Shown here: piece after piece, positions 47,165 through 56,470 of the stretch
Layout of the letters: the number at the start of each line of letters is the position of its first letter
Position numbering within the stretch: the first letter of the stretch is position 1
From: Bolinopsis microptera
Lineage: Eukaryota > Ctenophora > Tentaculata > Lobata > Bolinopsidae
Length of the DNA: 64,000 bases
Direction of reading: 5' to 3'
Assembly: GCF_026151205.1 (NCBI RefSeq)
Contig: NC_087074.1
Location: 7,288,726 to 7,352,725 of the forward strand
Notes under the pieces: model-generated
Told to the model about the DNA's origin: nothing
Databases searched by the model: none
The model's input: the letters and a program-made list of their open reading frames with translations, nothing else
Position numbers and translations under genes: made by a program

Positions 47165-47222
47165 AGCCACAATGCACATTGCACAATGCACATTGCACAA
47201 TGCACATTGCACAATGCACATA
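47165..47222. repeat. Short 14-base tandem repeat
   Basis: About four copies of cacattgcacaatg in an R3 intron; R1 and R2 have one or two copies at the matching place (about 21700, 33640). Confidence 0.8.
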
Positions 47223-47730
47223 TACTGTGTAAACTCTGCAAAACAAATATTGAACCAAAACAGTTTTGAGCTTGTTTGGCAAAATACCTTACTGCTTAGT
47301 GCTTATGTTCAAGATATTTTGTAAAAAATCAGTTTTCAATTGATAATTGTTTCAACCTTTAGTAGCTGAAAATGGCTTGTCTCCATAAAATATGCAATAT
47401 TTCTAAATTATAGTTAGCTAATTTGCAATCCGCTATCGCAAATATGATTATAACTCTGCCTTCAATGAAAGAATGTGATTTTATCTCATTCGGAGAACAG
47501 TAATTGATGAAATTATGACCACTTAATTAAGTTATAAATAAAAATAAGCTAAGAATCCTATATCCCATATCCTATATGATATATATGTGTTATATTATGT
47601 TAAATAACACACTTGAAATTTAGACAGAAAACACGTAATCACGAGCTTACGAGAGAATCAGCAAGGTGGTTTATTTATAAATTAGAGTTATTGTTACTTT
47701 GTTAAATCAATGCTTGTTGTTATTAGTCAC

Positions 47731-48165
47731 CTGGTTGTGGTCCGTAGTAATCAGATGCTGTGTCGTAGGGAGAATGGAACTTTATCTTTGTCACGTCATT
47801 GTTCCAGTACGTGCTCCACCTACTGTCACTACACGTTGAGATCAGTTTGTTGATCACCTCCACCTCGTTACAGTGTATCACTAGTCTGACACCTGCAGTT
47901 CTGGTTAGAGTGATGCGCCAAACCTTGTCAGTAGGAGAGGAGAGATTAATAGGGAAGTTATTGTGGGATTGTTCGCACCAGATGAGTATGTATTGTGGAG
48001 TAGAGGTGAAGAAGAGGTAGATTGCTCCTGCATGCTCTCCCCCAGCAGAGTAGAAGTACACTCTAACCTGATCGTCACTCCCCAGCACACTATTAGTTTT
48101 AATTTCTAAAGGTGTCGACTCAAGATTCCATTCTATTTCCACCCCTCGTTCGACTGGTAACCAAC
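47731..48165 (-). CDS. R3 ectodomain (GWLP) exon, intact
   Basis: 435 bases (145 codons), phase 1-1; acceptor catacaattaacag, donor gtgactaat directly after CCAG. Begins GWLPVERGVEIEWNLESTPL, followed by LEIKTNSVLGS, SAGGEHAG, IYLFFTSTPQY, TDKVWRITLTRTAGVRLVIH, CNEVEV and ends DTASDYYGPQPG. Mostly beta-strand-like with about three cysteines. I do not recognise a named family; similar W.I...R....L.I.CN.VEVL motifs occur in uncharacterised invertebrate secreted proteins as far as I recall. It joins the signal-peptide exon directly in phase 1. The stop just past the donor is intronic. Confidence 0.75.
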
Positions 48166-48188
48166 CTGTTAATTGTATGTTTAACTCA

Positions 48189-48837
48189 CATTTAACAGCA
48201 CATTATTTACGTTGCACAATGCCAGCAGTGTAGGACTATTGAGGGATCTGAGGACACTTACTTTGGGCAGACGTTGACTCCATTCCACATTAGGCTCAAT
48301 GGGCACCGGAACAAGTTCAACATTGACGACCGTGCCCTCTACGAGCACTCAGCCTTATCAATGCATTGTTACGATGTACACAAGGACACTTTCAGTTTTG
48401 ACTGTTTCAAATTCGGGATTGTGAAAAAGACTAAACCTTCTCTATTAGATAGGGAAGAGGCTAGATTTTGTGCAAAGTTTAGAACTAATGTTTGGGGTTT
48501 AAATAGGATGGAAATTAAAAGATAGTTTTTTTGTGGTTTTTACCAATATCTGTAATTAATTAATTTTAACAATTTTGTGCCAATTTTGCGTCATTTTTCC
48601 TTATAAATTTTATCTACCACGTTATCAGTGAAACAATTTTATCGTATTCCAATTTCTGATCGACTTTCATGATATTCTCTAATCATGACCTTTTTATAAA
48701 TTTTTGAATCTCTTTGACTGAGTATTATGATTGATTTTATCTGACTAATTTATTTCTTTTTTGTAGGCTCTAGCGATGTAATAAACGAAGTTTCCAAGCC
48801 AAATTTGTGTGTTTCCCTTCGTGTCCAAAATCAATCA
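48189..48837 (+). mobile_element. 5'-truncated Penelope-like element
   Basis: 649 bases inserted in the R3 intron with a 13-base duplication tatgtttaactca (48176-48188 and 48838-48850); the unbroken site is seen in R1 (about 24205) and, nearly, in R2. It encodes the end of a GIY-YIG-type endonuclease and a 3' tail ending gtgtttcccttcgtgtccaa, also found at 20441. Severe 5' truncation is typical for these elements. Confidence 0.7.
48202..48525 (+). CDS. GIY-YIG-like endonuclease fragment of the Penelope-like element
   Basis: Open frame without its own start (it follows a stop at the truncation point). Motifs: IIYVAQCQQC, TYFGQTLTPFHIRLNGHRN, LYEHSALSMHCY, LLDREEARFCAKFRTNVWG, ending in KR and TAG. 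The YV..C..C...YFGQT...R..GH order is that of the GIY-YIG domain with zinc-finger-like cysteines found at the C-terminus of Penelope-like reverse transcriptases. Only the endonuclease part remains. Confidence 0.7.
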   Translation: MIYVAQCQQCRTIEGSEDTYFGQTLTPFHIRLNGHRNKFNIDDRALYEHSALSMHCYDVHKDTFSFDCFKFGIVKKTKPSLLDREEARFCAKFRTNVWGLNRMEIKR

Positions 48838-49358
48838 TATGTTTAACTCATGACTACGGAGCAACAATTACGTAACAACTCCTCAGGCACGTCTTTTCAA
48901 AAGCTGTGCCTAGCTAAAAATCCGTGCCTGACGTGACTGCAAGCACATTCTATTCAGTACTCGTGCCAATATGGATAACGCGACGTCACAATTACTTTAT
49001 AAGATTAATAGTTTACGTGATATGGACATACCTTATCGGACCTTATTTGGACGGACATTACTTGAACAATGGAGGCCCTAGCGTTCACCTTAATGTCCGT
49101 TCAAATAAAGTCCGTTCAATTTATGTCCGTCCTAATTAAAGTCCGTTGAATTTTTTTCAAAAATGTTTCCATTTCGAACTTTTTGTCCAGAATATGACAA
49201 CTTTAAATTTCAGTAAATTTCAATAGCTATCATTAGACTAAACTATATCGTTGAATCAATGAAAACAAGTAATTATATGTACTTTAAAGATCTAAATTGT
49301 AAATATCACATTATATGGCATGACCACTATCTTGATCTAAATTTTTTTGCTCATGCAG

Positions 49359-49626
49359 TTGATCTACGAGGGAAAAACAAAGCAATCACTACTTATTCCT
49401 AAATATACATTTCCGAAAGACTTTGAGGTTATTTTTAACGAGAAACATTGGGTAAATGAATCTACAACAATACATTTTATCAAGAACATCATAGTGTCGT
49501 ATGTTAATGACGAAAAGGTTCTCCTTGGTCTGCCGGAGGCACAGAAAAATTTGTTAGTATATGATGTTTTCAGGGCCGGTCACTTGACGGAAAAAGTCAA
49601 CGAAATTATGGCAGTCAACAACATAT
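49359..49626 (+). pseudogene. Pogo-like transposase exon (DDE_1), partial
   Basis: Acceptor tgctcatgcag then LIYEGKTKQSLLIPKYTFPK, NEKHWVNESTTIHFIKNIIV and LLVYDVFRAGHLTEKVNEIM. The order matches pogo/Tigger-type DDE_1 transposases: Q.IY.GKT, HW.NE.T...F....I.PY, then D in YDVF.G. Broken at 49626 by an insertion; an extra codon in FRAGH compared with the other copies. Confidence 0.75.
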
Positions 49627-49795
49627 AGCTGCAAGATTTAAGTGTATATTGGTTTATACTTTTATACCAAGAGCAGCCTTATTAGATTTCCTCATCATCT
49701 GATATTGATCAAATAAGCTCATCTGCACAACAGTTAACTCGTATGTTAGGCATTCCTTTATTGAAGTCTCTCTATCAGCAACCAAGACTAGACGG

Positions 49796-51175
49796 TTAAA
49801 ACACTTCAACGGATCGACTGCAATGCTTTCTTAGTTGTGTCAAATTCTTTGCTTTACCTTTGATACTTATCTTATCGATGAATGTCAACCCATCTAGCTC
49901 ACGTTGAAGGACAGCCCCAACGGCCAAACATTCCTCGGGATTCACCTCATCGTTCCCAGGCTGTGATATAAGACCAGTCGACAAAGATATTAACTTAGTC
50001 TTATCTTTGGATTCTGTAAAGTCGACAGTAACTTTAAACCAAGTTAATAATTTTCCAAATACATCACAGTTTTTCTTGATTGATGACTTGGTAAGTGGAT
50101 GGCAGCTTTAGTTGGTACTCCTCGCTTCGATGAATTAGCTAATGAATCTCCAAAAGACTGATTTATTAAAGCCATCTGATTCAGGGTGGCCACCCATAAC
50201 TTGTGAGCGGACTCACGATTACGCATCCTTCCACTTGTTAATCCACCACTAGATTTAGCTGCCCTCATAAGACTCTGCTCTATGGAGAGGTCAGTCCACA
50301 CTCCGGCCCACTCGTGGTCGTTGTAACAAACCGTGTGAAGCCCAGTTACTTTAAAGGTCTTTCAAAGCGCCCCATACTTGACTTTAAAAATAGCATCCTG
50401 CTCCAAATACAATCTTAAAGCTTTTGCATACTGTCCCCTCCCAGCTGCTGCGAAGTAGGGCAGCATCAAAGCTACTGCTGATAAATGCATTTTGTAGTCG
50501 TGCAACCTCTCTGCTCTTATGAAGTCCTTTACTAGTGTTATCATGTTGTGGTAAGTAAACCATAGAGCTGCTGTTCTACTGTTTGAAAACAGGTTCTTTA
50601 GAAGCAGAGTTATTTTCTCTGATAGATCCTGAATAGATTTAGTCTTAAAGTTAACACCTATATTTTCGTTCACACATTTGTTGATGTAACCTTCCAAGTC
50701 TACTAGTTCATCGTCGTAAACTTCTTCCTCTATAATGAAACAACAAAGAGCAGCGACGATCAGAAAGTGGGCTCTCAACGCTTTATAGTAAGATCCTCCA
50801 TCCGACATATGCGTGACGTCTCCAGGATACACGAGTTTGATGAGCTCCTCTAAACCCGAGTCTGTCATTATATAGCCTATGCAGCCTTACCTGAGGACCC
50901 CAGGCTTTAATGTTGGTAAAACATTCCGAGATTAGGCGGAATGACAGGCTGAGCGCGGCCCAGTAAATGCAGCCAAGAAAACTCGTGAGAGTGTGGAAGC
51001 CCCCAACCCTGACCACAATAGGCATCCCAGTTTCCAGTACTATTCGGGTGGCCTTAATCCACAATGGCAAATCGAATGTGATTATCATCGGCTCACTGTA
51101 GGATAACTTAAGACATTCAACCAGAGTAGCATGTACCGTCGAATAGCTGTCTGGGGGTTGGTCAATAATCTGTTG
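49796..51175 (-). pseudogene. Remnant of an uncharacterised multi-copy invertebrate gene family
   Basis: Consecutive minus-strand frames: MIITFDLPLW and GGFHTLTSFLGC, then DSGLEELIKLVYPG, YKALRAHFLIVAAL, LPYFAAAGRGQYAKALRLYL, then WTDLSIEQSLM and SSGGLTSGRM, then STGLISQPGNDEV. I recall the same motif order in uncharacterised, often multi-copy invertebrate proteins; function unknown. Lesions: an 80-base insert (50887-50966), an in-frame TGA (50362-50364) and a frameshift between 50044 and 49985. It lies inside the pogo-like element, whose transposase it splits. Confidence 0.65.
50887..50966. mobile_element. 80-base insertion with 8-base target duplication
   Basis: Flanked by ATGCAGCC on both sides (50879-50886, 50967-50974). 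Removing it with one repeat restores a continuous frame reading FLGCIGYIM then TDSGLEEL. It begins TTAC and ends GTAA and contains the perfect stem CATTCCG/CGGAATG. An 8-base duplication is typical of hAT elements, though hAT-like ends are not obvious. Confidence 0.7.
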
Positions 51176-52189
51176 TTTGTTAGTTAACCTTGATATTTGT
51201 TAATTGAAGTTATTTCCCGAGTAAGATTTGAAATAAGCGTTAAAAATCGTTCTGAAACTATCATTCCCCTGCCATAATGTGGCCATTGCAGTCATTTTGC
51301 ACTCCCTATGGAAATCTCAAGACCTTCGGGAGCCGAATAACCAATATTAGGGGTGGGGCGTATGGGTTCCTGGAGAAAAATGACTATAAAAATTTTTGCC
51401 AAAAAGTTTCAGCTGGACGGTTTTTTTTTGTGGTTCCTGGGACTATGGACAACACATTCCAGTAGACAAACCTTTGTTACGAATTTGTTCACAGAAAAAT
51501 CAACTCTTGCCCTAACTAATAGTCCATGAGCTAGTCCCCGCCAACATGACAAACTTGTTTCCCATTTCATCCTCTAGATATTACGATAAATCGTGTTGCC
51601 AAAGACATTTTCCGACGTTGTTATAGTTCATATTACTCAGCGAGGTAATGAAACAGATAAGTGGTGGGAAATTTCCACGTGATGTTAAGGTTAACCTAAA
51701 GTTGTCAAAGATAAAACCACTTCACGCCGAATGGGTGGTAAAAGTTTACACTGAAATGCAGGACCGAGGTAGTTTGATAAAAAGAAGGTTTCCAAAAAGC
51801 GGGTATTACTGATGCTTTAAGCATGGAATATTTTATGCCCGAAAACCCATTTGATGAAGATGATATGGAATATTAGACAATAATCATGTTGATGTACACA
51901 TATTTTAACATGTTTACAGCTGATTAAAGACTGCTCTTCTTGCTTACTGTATGAAAAATATATTTATAAATCATCTGCTAAAATTTAAAAACGTAAAAAA
52001 AATGAAAAAAAATTTCAATTTTTGATGGTTTTGATTGTTCAAGTAATTTCCGTCGAAATAAGGTCCGATAAGGTAGTGGAAAACTATGGAAAACTATCAT
52101 GTTTGATTAAACGTTTTAAAGTTAAAAGTTAATGGCAAACTCAAAAGTATTTAATGTCAAATTCAAAAAAGAGTTTATTAAAACTCAAC

Positions 52190-52315
52190 CTGGGCAATTT
52201 TCTTCATCTGACCCATCTTCACAATCTGGATCTCCGCCGTCACAAACATATGATTCCCGAATACATTGCTCTTGATCCGCGCACTTTACAAATCCAAGTA
52301 CACATTGGGCGGCCA
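52190..52315 (-). CDS. LDL-receptor class A exon inside the R3 composite
   Basis: 126 bases (42 codons), phase 1-1; acceptor gattactttcaccag, donor gttgagttt. Six cysteines in LDL-A order: [32 protein letters not shown]. The SDE motif and acidic calcium-binding residues are present. R1 and R2 have no such exon. It points the same way as R3 and has the phase needed to sit between the signal-peptide exon (58806) and the ectodomain exon (47731). It could also be a stray exon without a function. Confidence 0.8.
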
Positions 52316-52344
52316 CTGGTGAAAGTAATCGGTATTAACAAACT

Positions 52345-52514
52345 TCTGAGTAGTTGATATTAATAGACTTTTAATTATGAGTATTTAGTTGATATTAATA
52401 AACTTTTAGTTATGAGTATGTATTTGATACTTATAGACTTCTGAGTAGTTGAGATTAATAAACTTTTAGTTATGAGTATGTAGTTGATATTTATACACTT
52501 CTGAAATATGAGTA
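52345..52514. repeat. Minisatellite, left part, split by the LTR element
   Basis: Diverged units of about 35 bases: gtagttgatattaataaact then tttagttatgagtat. The array continues at 56171, showing the LTR element inserted into it. Confidence 0.85.
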
Positions 52515-53112
52515 TGATAAAAGGCTCTTTCCCTTTTATATTTTGTTCTGCAAGGTGACAAGGGAAAATACTTCAATTTGAATAAACCGTTAAGAATTGT
52601 AATTACAATATCTCAGTGTTCCTCAAATACCATATCAATAATTCGAATAGCCTAGTAAACATTAACTGTAAACGTCTGCTGTATCCAAACCAAAAAGTGT
52701 CCTGCCATCCAACAGGCCCACTCTTAAAAATCCTTAGATTGTATAAACAATCTCCCACTCGTTTTAGCAATCCCTAAACAAATCCCAAACTATCCTTCCT
52801 ATAGCCAAAACAGAGGTGTAAAATTGAACTCTCTGATAACCAAAACAGAGATGTTAAAATAAACTTTCTGTTTCCCTAAAACTCTCTGCCCTTAACAATA
52901 TCTTTAACTATCCTCCTATAGCCAAAACAGAGTTGTTAAACTGAACTCTTTGATAACCAAAACAGAGATGTTAAAATAAACTTTCTGTTTCCCTAAAACT
53001 CTCTGCACTACCCTGCTGTACTAAATGTCGTACACTAATAAATGCCCTAAAATACTACGGTAAAATACTGTTTAATGTCTAGTACTAAAACTGCTAAAAC
53101 GAGTATATAACA
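52515..53112 (-). repeat. 3' LTR
   Basis: 598 bases, TGATAAAAGG...GTATATAACA on plus. Contains an internal repeat of about 110 bases (ccaaaacagaggtgt region twice). Matches 55573-56170. Confidence 0.9.
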
Positions 53113-53124
53113 TATCCTCCCCAC
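53113..53124 (-). promoter_or_regulatory. Polypurine tract of the LTR element
   Basis: GTGGGGAGGATA on the minus strand directly before the 3' LTR; primes plus-strand DNA synthesis in LTR elements. Confidence 0.7.
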
Positions 53125-53706
53125 AAAATTTTGTGGAAGTTCTCCCGTTGCAATTGCAATGGATAACTTTACAAATTCTAATATATATCAAATCTACCTA
53201 CAAAGTGTTTTTTAAAACCCAAATAAAATTGAAAGAAAAAAAATGTGTCTCTCTAGCTATCAAAACTGGCACCAAAGCTGGCCAAAATAATTGTCATCAC
53301 CAAGTTGAAAATAACCATGTTCTAATGAAAATCTTGATTAGTATTACTTTAAGTAAAGTGTTGTTATGATTCAAACTGAATGTAAAAAAGAGGTAGCTAA
53401 TCTCCAGAATACGGTAGGAATCAACACTCAGGGCCCTAGTAATACAATATGACTGTTAAAACGGAAAGGGCAACAACAAGGTCTATCTTTACGATATACT
53501 GTTCAAATTCCGGATACCGTGATATTGTTGTGAATATTTAAACAAAATACCATCGTTTTTAATTGTAGTTAACTCATAAGAGCAAAACAAGATTACCACA
53601 AAATACCATTGTGCACAATAATTAATATATATATATATATATATCACGTAAATAACCTTTCAGGCTATCTTACTTAATTAAAGTTATTCCAGGAATCTCA
53701 CCTGTA

Positions 53707-54237
53707 CTAAACGTACTTCGGTTTATTCCTTCTCGGTCTGAGTTCGTACTTTCTCCTCGGATTTCTGCCGTCTTCCTCACGACCTATCTCAGCAAGAGTA
53801 AGTCCTCTACTATATATTTCTCCGAAGTGCATATTACCCTCTCTGCTTGGTTTAGCAGATGCAGCCGCTACTTCCGGACTAGAGTCAATGTTTTGAGATT
53901 GACTTGAATCTAGTGCATCGTGAAAAGATTCGGTGGTGTCTGCACTTAGATTTAATTGTGGATCGTCTTCCTGACGCGGTACATCGTTGAGTGATGAGTT
54001 TACTATCGTGTCATCCAATCCTCGTTCCTCCTCTTCCACCACAATGGCCGGATCTCCGCTTCCAACTTCAGTCTGTGGTACATCATTTCCAGAACTTGTG
54101 AGATTCACTGGTGCTGACGCTACTCCTCCACTTTTACTGATGTTAATTGTTAGATGAGGGACAAGGAATTCCTTGATCCCTCTTCTTCTTCCGACTCCTC
54201 CTGATGATGTGATAATCATCTGAATCATCTGAATCAC
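53707..54237 (-). pseudogene. Probable C-terminal remnant of pol
   Basis: 176 codons, rich in Ser/Asp/Glu, ending RRKYELRPRRNKPKYV. A basic (Y)xLRPRR tail closes many Ty3-type Pol proteins after the integrase. No catalytic domain is present. A second frame just upstream (MSEVILVTDSDSDDSDD) suggests a frameshift at the deletion. If not pol, it would be an accessory acidic protein. Confidence 0.5.
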
Positions 54238-54349
54238 TATCAGTGACTAGGATCACTTCACTCATATCATGTTGCCTTCACTTTCCCCAGAACAACCGTT
54301 GGGAAATCCCACAGCCGCTCCAGGAACCTTGGTGAGTGGCTCTCCCCCT

Positions 54350-55519
54350 TTATAAGGTTTCATCTTCGTGATGCTGGTTACCTTCTTCTCCTGTCCCACC
54401 TGTACTTCCATTGTACTGTCGGTTGAATTCTCCCCCGGATCTTCTTCTCGCCCAGCAGTTAGCTCGTACATGTCCGGTCTTGTTGCAATTACAGCATGTT
54501 ATGTTCTTGTAACTCCGCCATCCGTCTCGTTCTCTATCTTGCACTGGTCTAGGTCTTGACGAGTTTCTGTTATCTCCTCGCCGCTTGTCCCTATTTTCAC
54601 CGGACCCAGATCTCGATCTGTCATCCCCTGTAGGTCTCTGATAAGTAGTCTCTTCTCCCTCCTCACGATTATTTTGCCTTGAAGGCGAGGGGTCGTGGAT
54701 GTTTGGCTTGTCAAAAAATGTCGTTTGTTTCATAATCGAAGCAACGGGAATTTCTCTTTCGTTATCATTCATCATCTTCTCAACGCCTTCTATTTTCTCT
54801 GCCAATTTCACTGCTTCCTCAAATGAAGCAAAGGTAGCTATATTGAGCTGCTGCATCATATTTTTGCTCCTTACTCCTCGTAAAAGAGCCAAAAGACAAT
54901 TGTCTTCCGCCACTGTTACATCCAAGTAAGCTACATTCGACTTCACTCTCAATCGAAAAACGTACTCACCAATATCTTCTCCCTGCCGCTGACGACAGTT
55001 AAGCAGTTCGTTCTTAAGTGTGGTAGCTTCGTTGCCATAGATGGCTCGCTTGTAGAGCGCACAAAAAAGCTCAGGATCTTTTTTCTCCCTATCACTCAGC
55101 TTGACTGCCCTCAATACCGAATAGGTTTTATCGTCCACACTTTGGAGCAAATGCTCATACAGTAATGGACTCTTTATCCTGGTTATTCTCACGTATGAGA
55201 GAAATCTCTCACAGTACATAGAAAAATCTTCTCCTTTTTCAAACCTCTTCAATTTAGCTGCTCGGGATAATTTTGAATTCAAAATTTTCCCTGATCCGTC
55301 AAGATCATTTTCGCTTCCGTTATCCTCCAAATCCGAATCGCCCACTTCCAGCATCTCTTTTTTAATCTTTTTCTCCTGCACTTTGAGCTCTTCCAGTGCG
55401 GTTCTGATTTTCTCTCGTTCAGCTTTGATTTTTTCTCGTTCAGCTTTGATTTTCTCCAACTCCTCTTCTGCTGCAGCCGCTGCTGCAGCCTTTTCTTCCT
55501 TGTCACTTTCGTCAGTCAT
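54350..55519 (-). CDS. gag: Retrotransposon Gag polyprotein
   Basis: 389 codons from ATG 55519, starting about 50 bases inside the 5' LTR. Residues ~15-58: charged coiled coil with repeats of KAEREKI. Residues ~85-245: helical capsid-like region (FEKGEDFSMYCERFLSYVRI, later RQRQGEDIGEYVFRL, LLALLRGVRS). Residues ~270-340: Arg/Ser/Gly-rich linker. Residues ~342-355: CCHC zinc knuckle CCNCNKTGHVRANC for RNA binding. No lesion seen, so Gag could still be made and packaging in trans by a complete element is conceivable. A second frame over the 3' third (54262-54471) may be the start of pol by frameshift. Confidence 0.85.
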   Translation of the reverse strand: MTDESDKEEKAAAAAAAEEELEKIKAEREKIKAEREKIRTALEELKVQEKKIKKEMLEVGDSDLEDNGSENDLDGSGKILNSKLSRAAKLKRFEKGEDFSMYCERFLSYVRITRIKSPLLYEHLLQSVDDKTYSVLRAVKLSDREKKDPELFCALYKRAIYGNEATTLKNELLNCRQRQGEDIGEYVFRLRVKSNVAYLDVTVAEDNCLLALLRGVRSKNMMQQLNIATFASFEEAVKLAEKIEGVEKMMNDNEREIPVASIMKQTTFFDKPNIHDPSPSRQNNREEGEETTYQRPTGDDRSRSGSGENRDKRRGDNRNSSRPRPVQDRERDGWRSYKNITCCNCNKTGHVRANCWARRRSGGEFNRQYNGSTGGTGEEGNQHHEDETL

Positions 55520-55556
55520 CTATGCTCAATTCACTTCGAGGGTATTGACCAATTGA

Positions 55557-55570
55557 TTAATCAGGCTCCA
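55557..55570 (-). promoter_or_regulatory. Primer-binding site of the LTR element
   Basis: TGGAGCCTGATTAA on the minus strand, two bases inside the 5' LTR. TGG pairs with the CCA end of the priming tRNA; which tRNA is not determined. Confidence 0.65.
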
Positions 55571-55572
55571 GT

Positions 55573-56170
55573 TGATAGAAGGCTCTTTCCCTTTTATATT
55601 TTGTTCTGCAAGGTGACAAGGGAAAATACTTCAATTTGAATAAACCGTTAAGAATTGTAATTACAATATCTCAGTGTTCCTCAAATACCATATCAATAAT
55701 TCGAATAGCCTAGTAAACATTAACTGTAAACGTCTGCTGTATCCAAACCAAAAAGTGTCCTGCCATCCAACAGGCCCACTCTTAAAAATCCTTAGATTGT
55801 ATAAACAATCTCCCACTCGTTTTAGCAATCCCTAAACAAATCCCAAACTATCCTTCCTATAGCCAAAACAGAGGTGTAAAATTGAACTCTCTGATAACCT
55901 AAACAGAGATGTTAAAATAAACTTTCTGTTTCCCTAAAACTCTCTGCCCTTAACAATATCTTTAACTATCCTCCTATAGCCAAAACAGAGTTGTTAAACT
56001 GAACTCTTTGATAACCAAAACAGAGATGTTAAAATAAACTTTCTGTTTCCCTAAAACTCTCTGCACTACCCTGCTGTACTAAATGTCGTACACTAATAAA
56101 TGCCCTAAAATACTACGGTAAAATACTGTTTAATGTCTAGTACTAAAACTGCTAAAACGAGTATATAACA
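55573..56170 (-). repeat. 5' LTR
   Basis: 598 bases. Differs from 52515-53112 at position 6 (A/G) and near 55899 (CCAAAA versus CCTAAA). Its minus-strand end precedes the primer-binding site, so this is the promoter-side LTR. Confidence 0.9.
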
Positions 56171-56315
56171 AGTAGTTGATATTGATAGACTTTTAGTTAT
56201 GAATATTAAGTTGATATCAATAGACTTTTAGTTATGAGTATGTAGTTGATATTTATAAACTTCTGAGTAGTTGATATTAAAAGACTTTTAGTTATGAGTA
56301 TGTAGTTGATAGCAG
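56171..56315. repeat. Minisatellite, right part
   Basis: Continuation of the 35-base array at 52345-52514, beyond the LTR element. Confidence 0.8.
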
Positions 56316-56329
56316 TACGGAAGTCTTTA

Positions 56330-56470
56330 TTGAATGCGTAAAGTTTTTTGTCGCACTTTAGTTCGTGTCGCACTACAGTCCAGGTAGCGTACTTTAGTGC
56401 GACAGTGTCTCTCTGGAAGGTTTCGCACTAGGGTATGTTTCGCACTAGGGTACGTGTCGCACTACAGTAC
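56330..56470. repeat. Short dispersed TCGCACT phrases
   Basis: GTCGCACTA(C)AGTACG / TTCGCACTAGGGTA phrases recur about six times in both orientations, in otherwise unremarkable DNA. Confidence 0.5.

Larger units (their letters stand above)
49031..52073 (+). mobile_element. Pogo-like element, interrupted
   Basis: Ends CCTTATCGGACC and GGTCCGATAAGG with TA flanks. It holds plus-strand transposase pieces before and after a 1.9 kb insert (about 49627-51525): one before, and the VPANMTN..-type segment near 51525-51620 after it. The element is dead. Confidence 0.75.
52515..56170 (-). mobile_element. LTR retrotransposon with gag but most of pol missing
   Basis: Complete structure on the minus strand: two 598-base LTRs (TG...CA) differing at only two positions I could see, a 4-base target duplication AGTA (52511-52514, 56171-56174), a primer-binding site next to the 5' LTR, a gag gene with CCHC zinc knuckle, a 176-codon frame that looks like the end of an integrase-containing pol, and a purine tract before the 3' LTR. 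Reverse transcriptase, RNase H and the integrase core are absent, so it is non-autonomous. The near-identical LTRs mean recent insertion. Ty3-like is most likely. Confidence 0.85.

Noticed and set aside
47722..47730. Stop right after the GWLP domain as the end of a gene
   Set aside because: CCAG followed by gtgac is a donor conserved in three copies; exiting there gives phase 1, which fits the next exons.
48274..48276. TTG as the start of the endonuclease frame
   Set aside because: The frame continues upstream with conserved GIY-YIG residues to the truncation point, so there is no true start in this copy.
55279..55506. Lys/Arg-rich frame overlapping gag
   Set aside because: An out-of-frame shadow of the coiled-coil region of gag.
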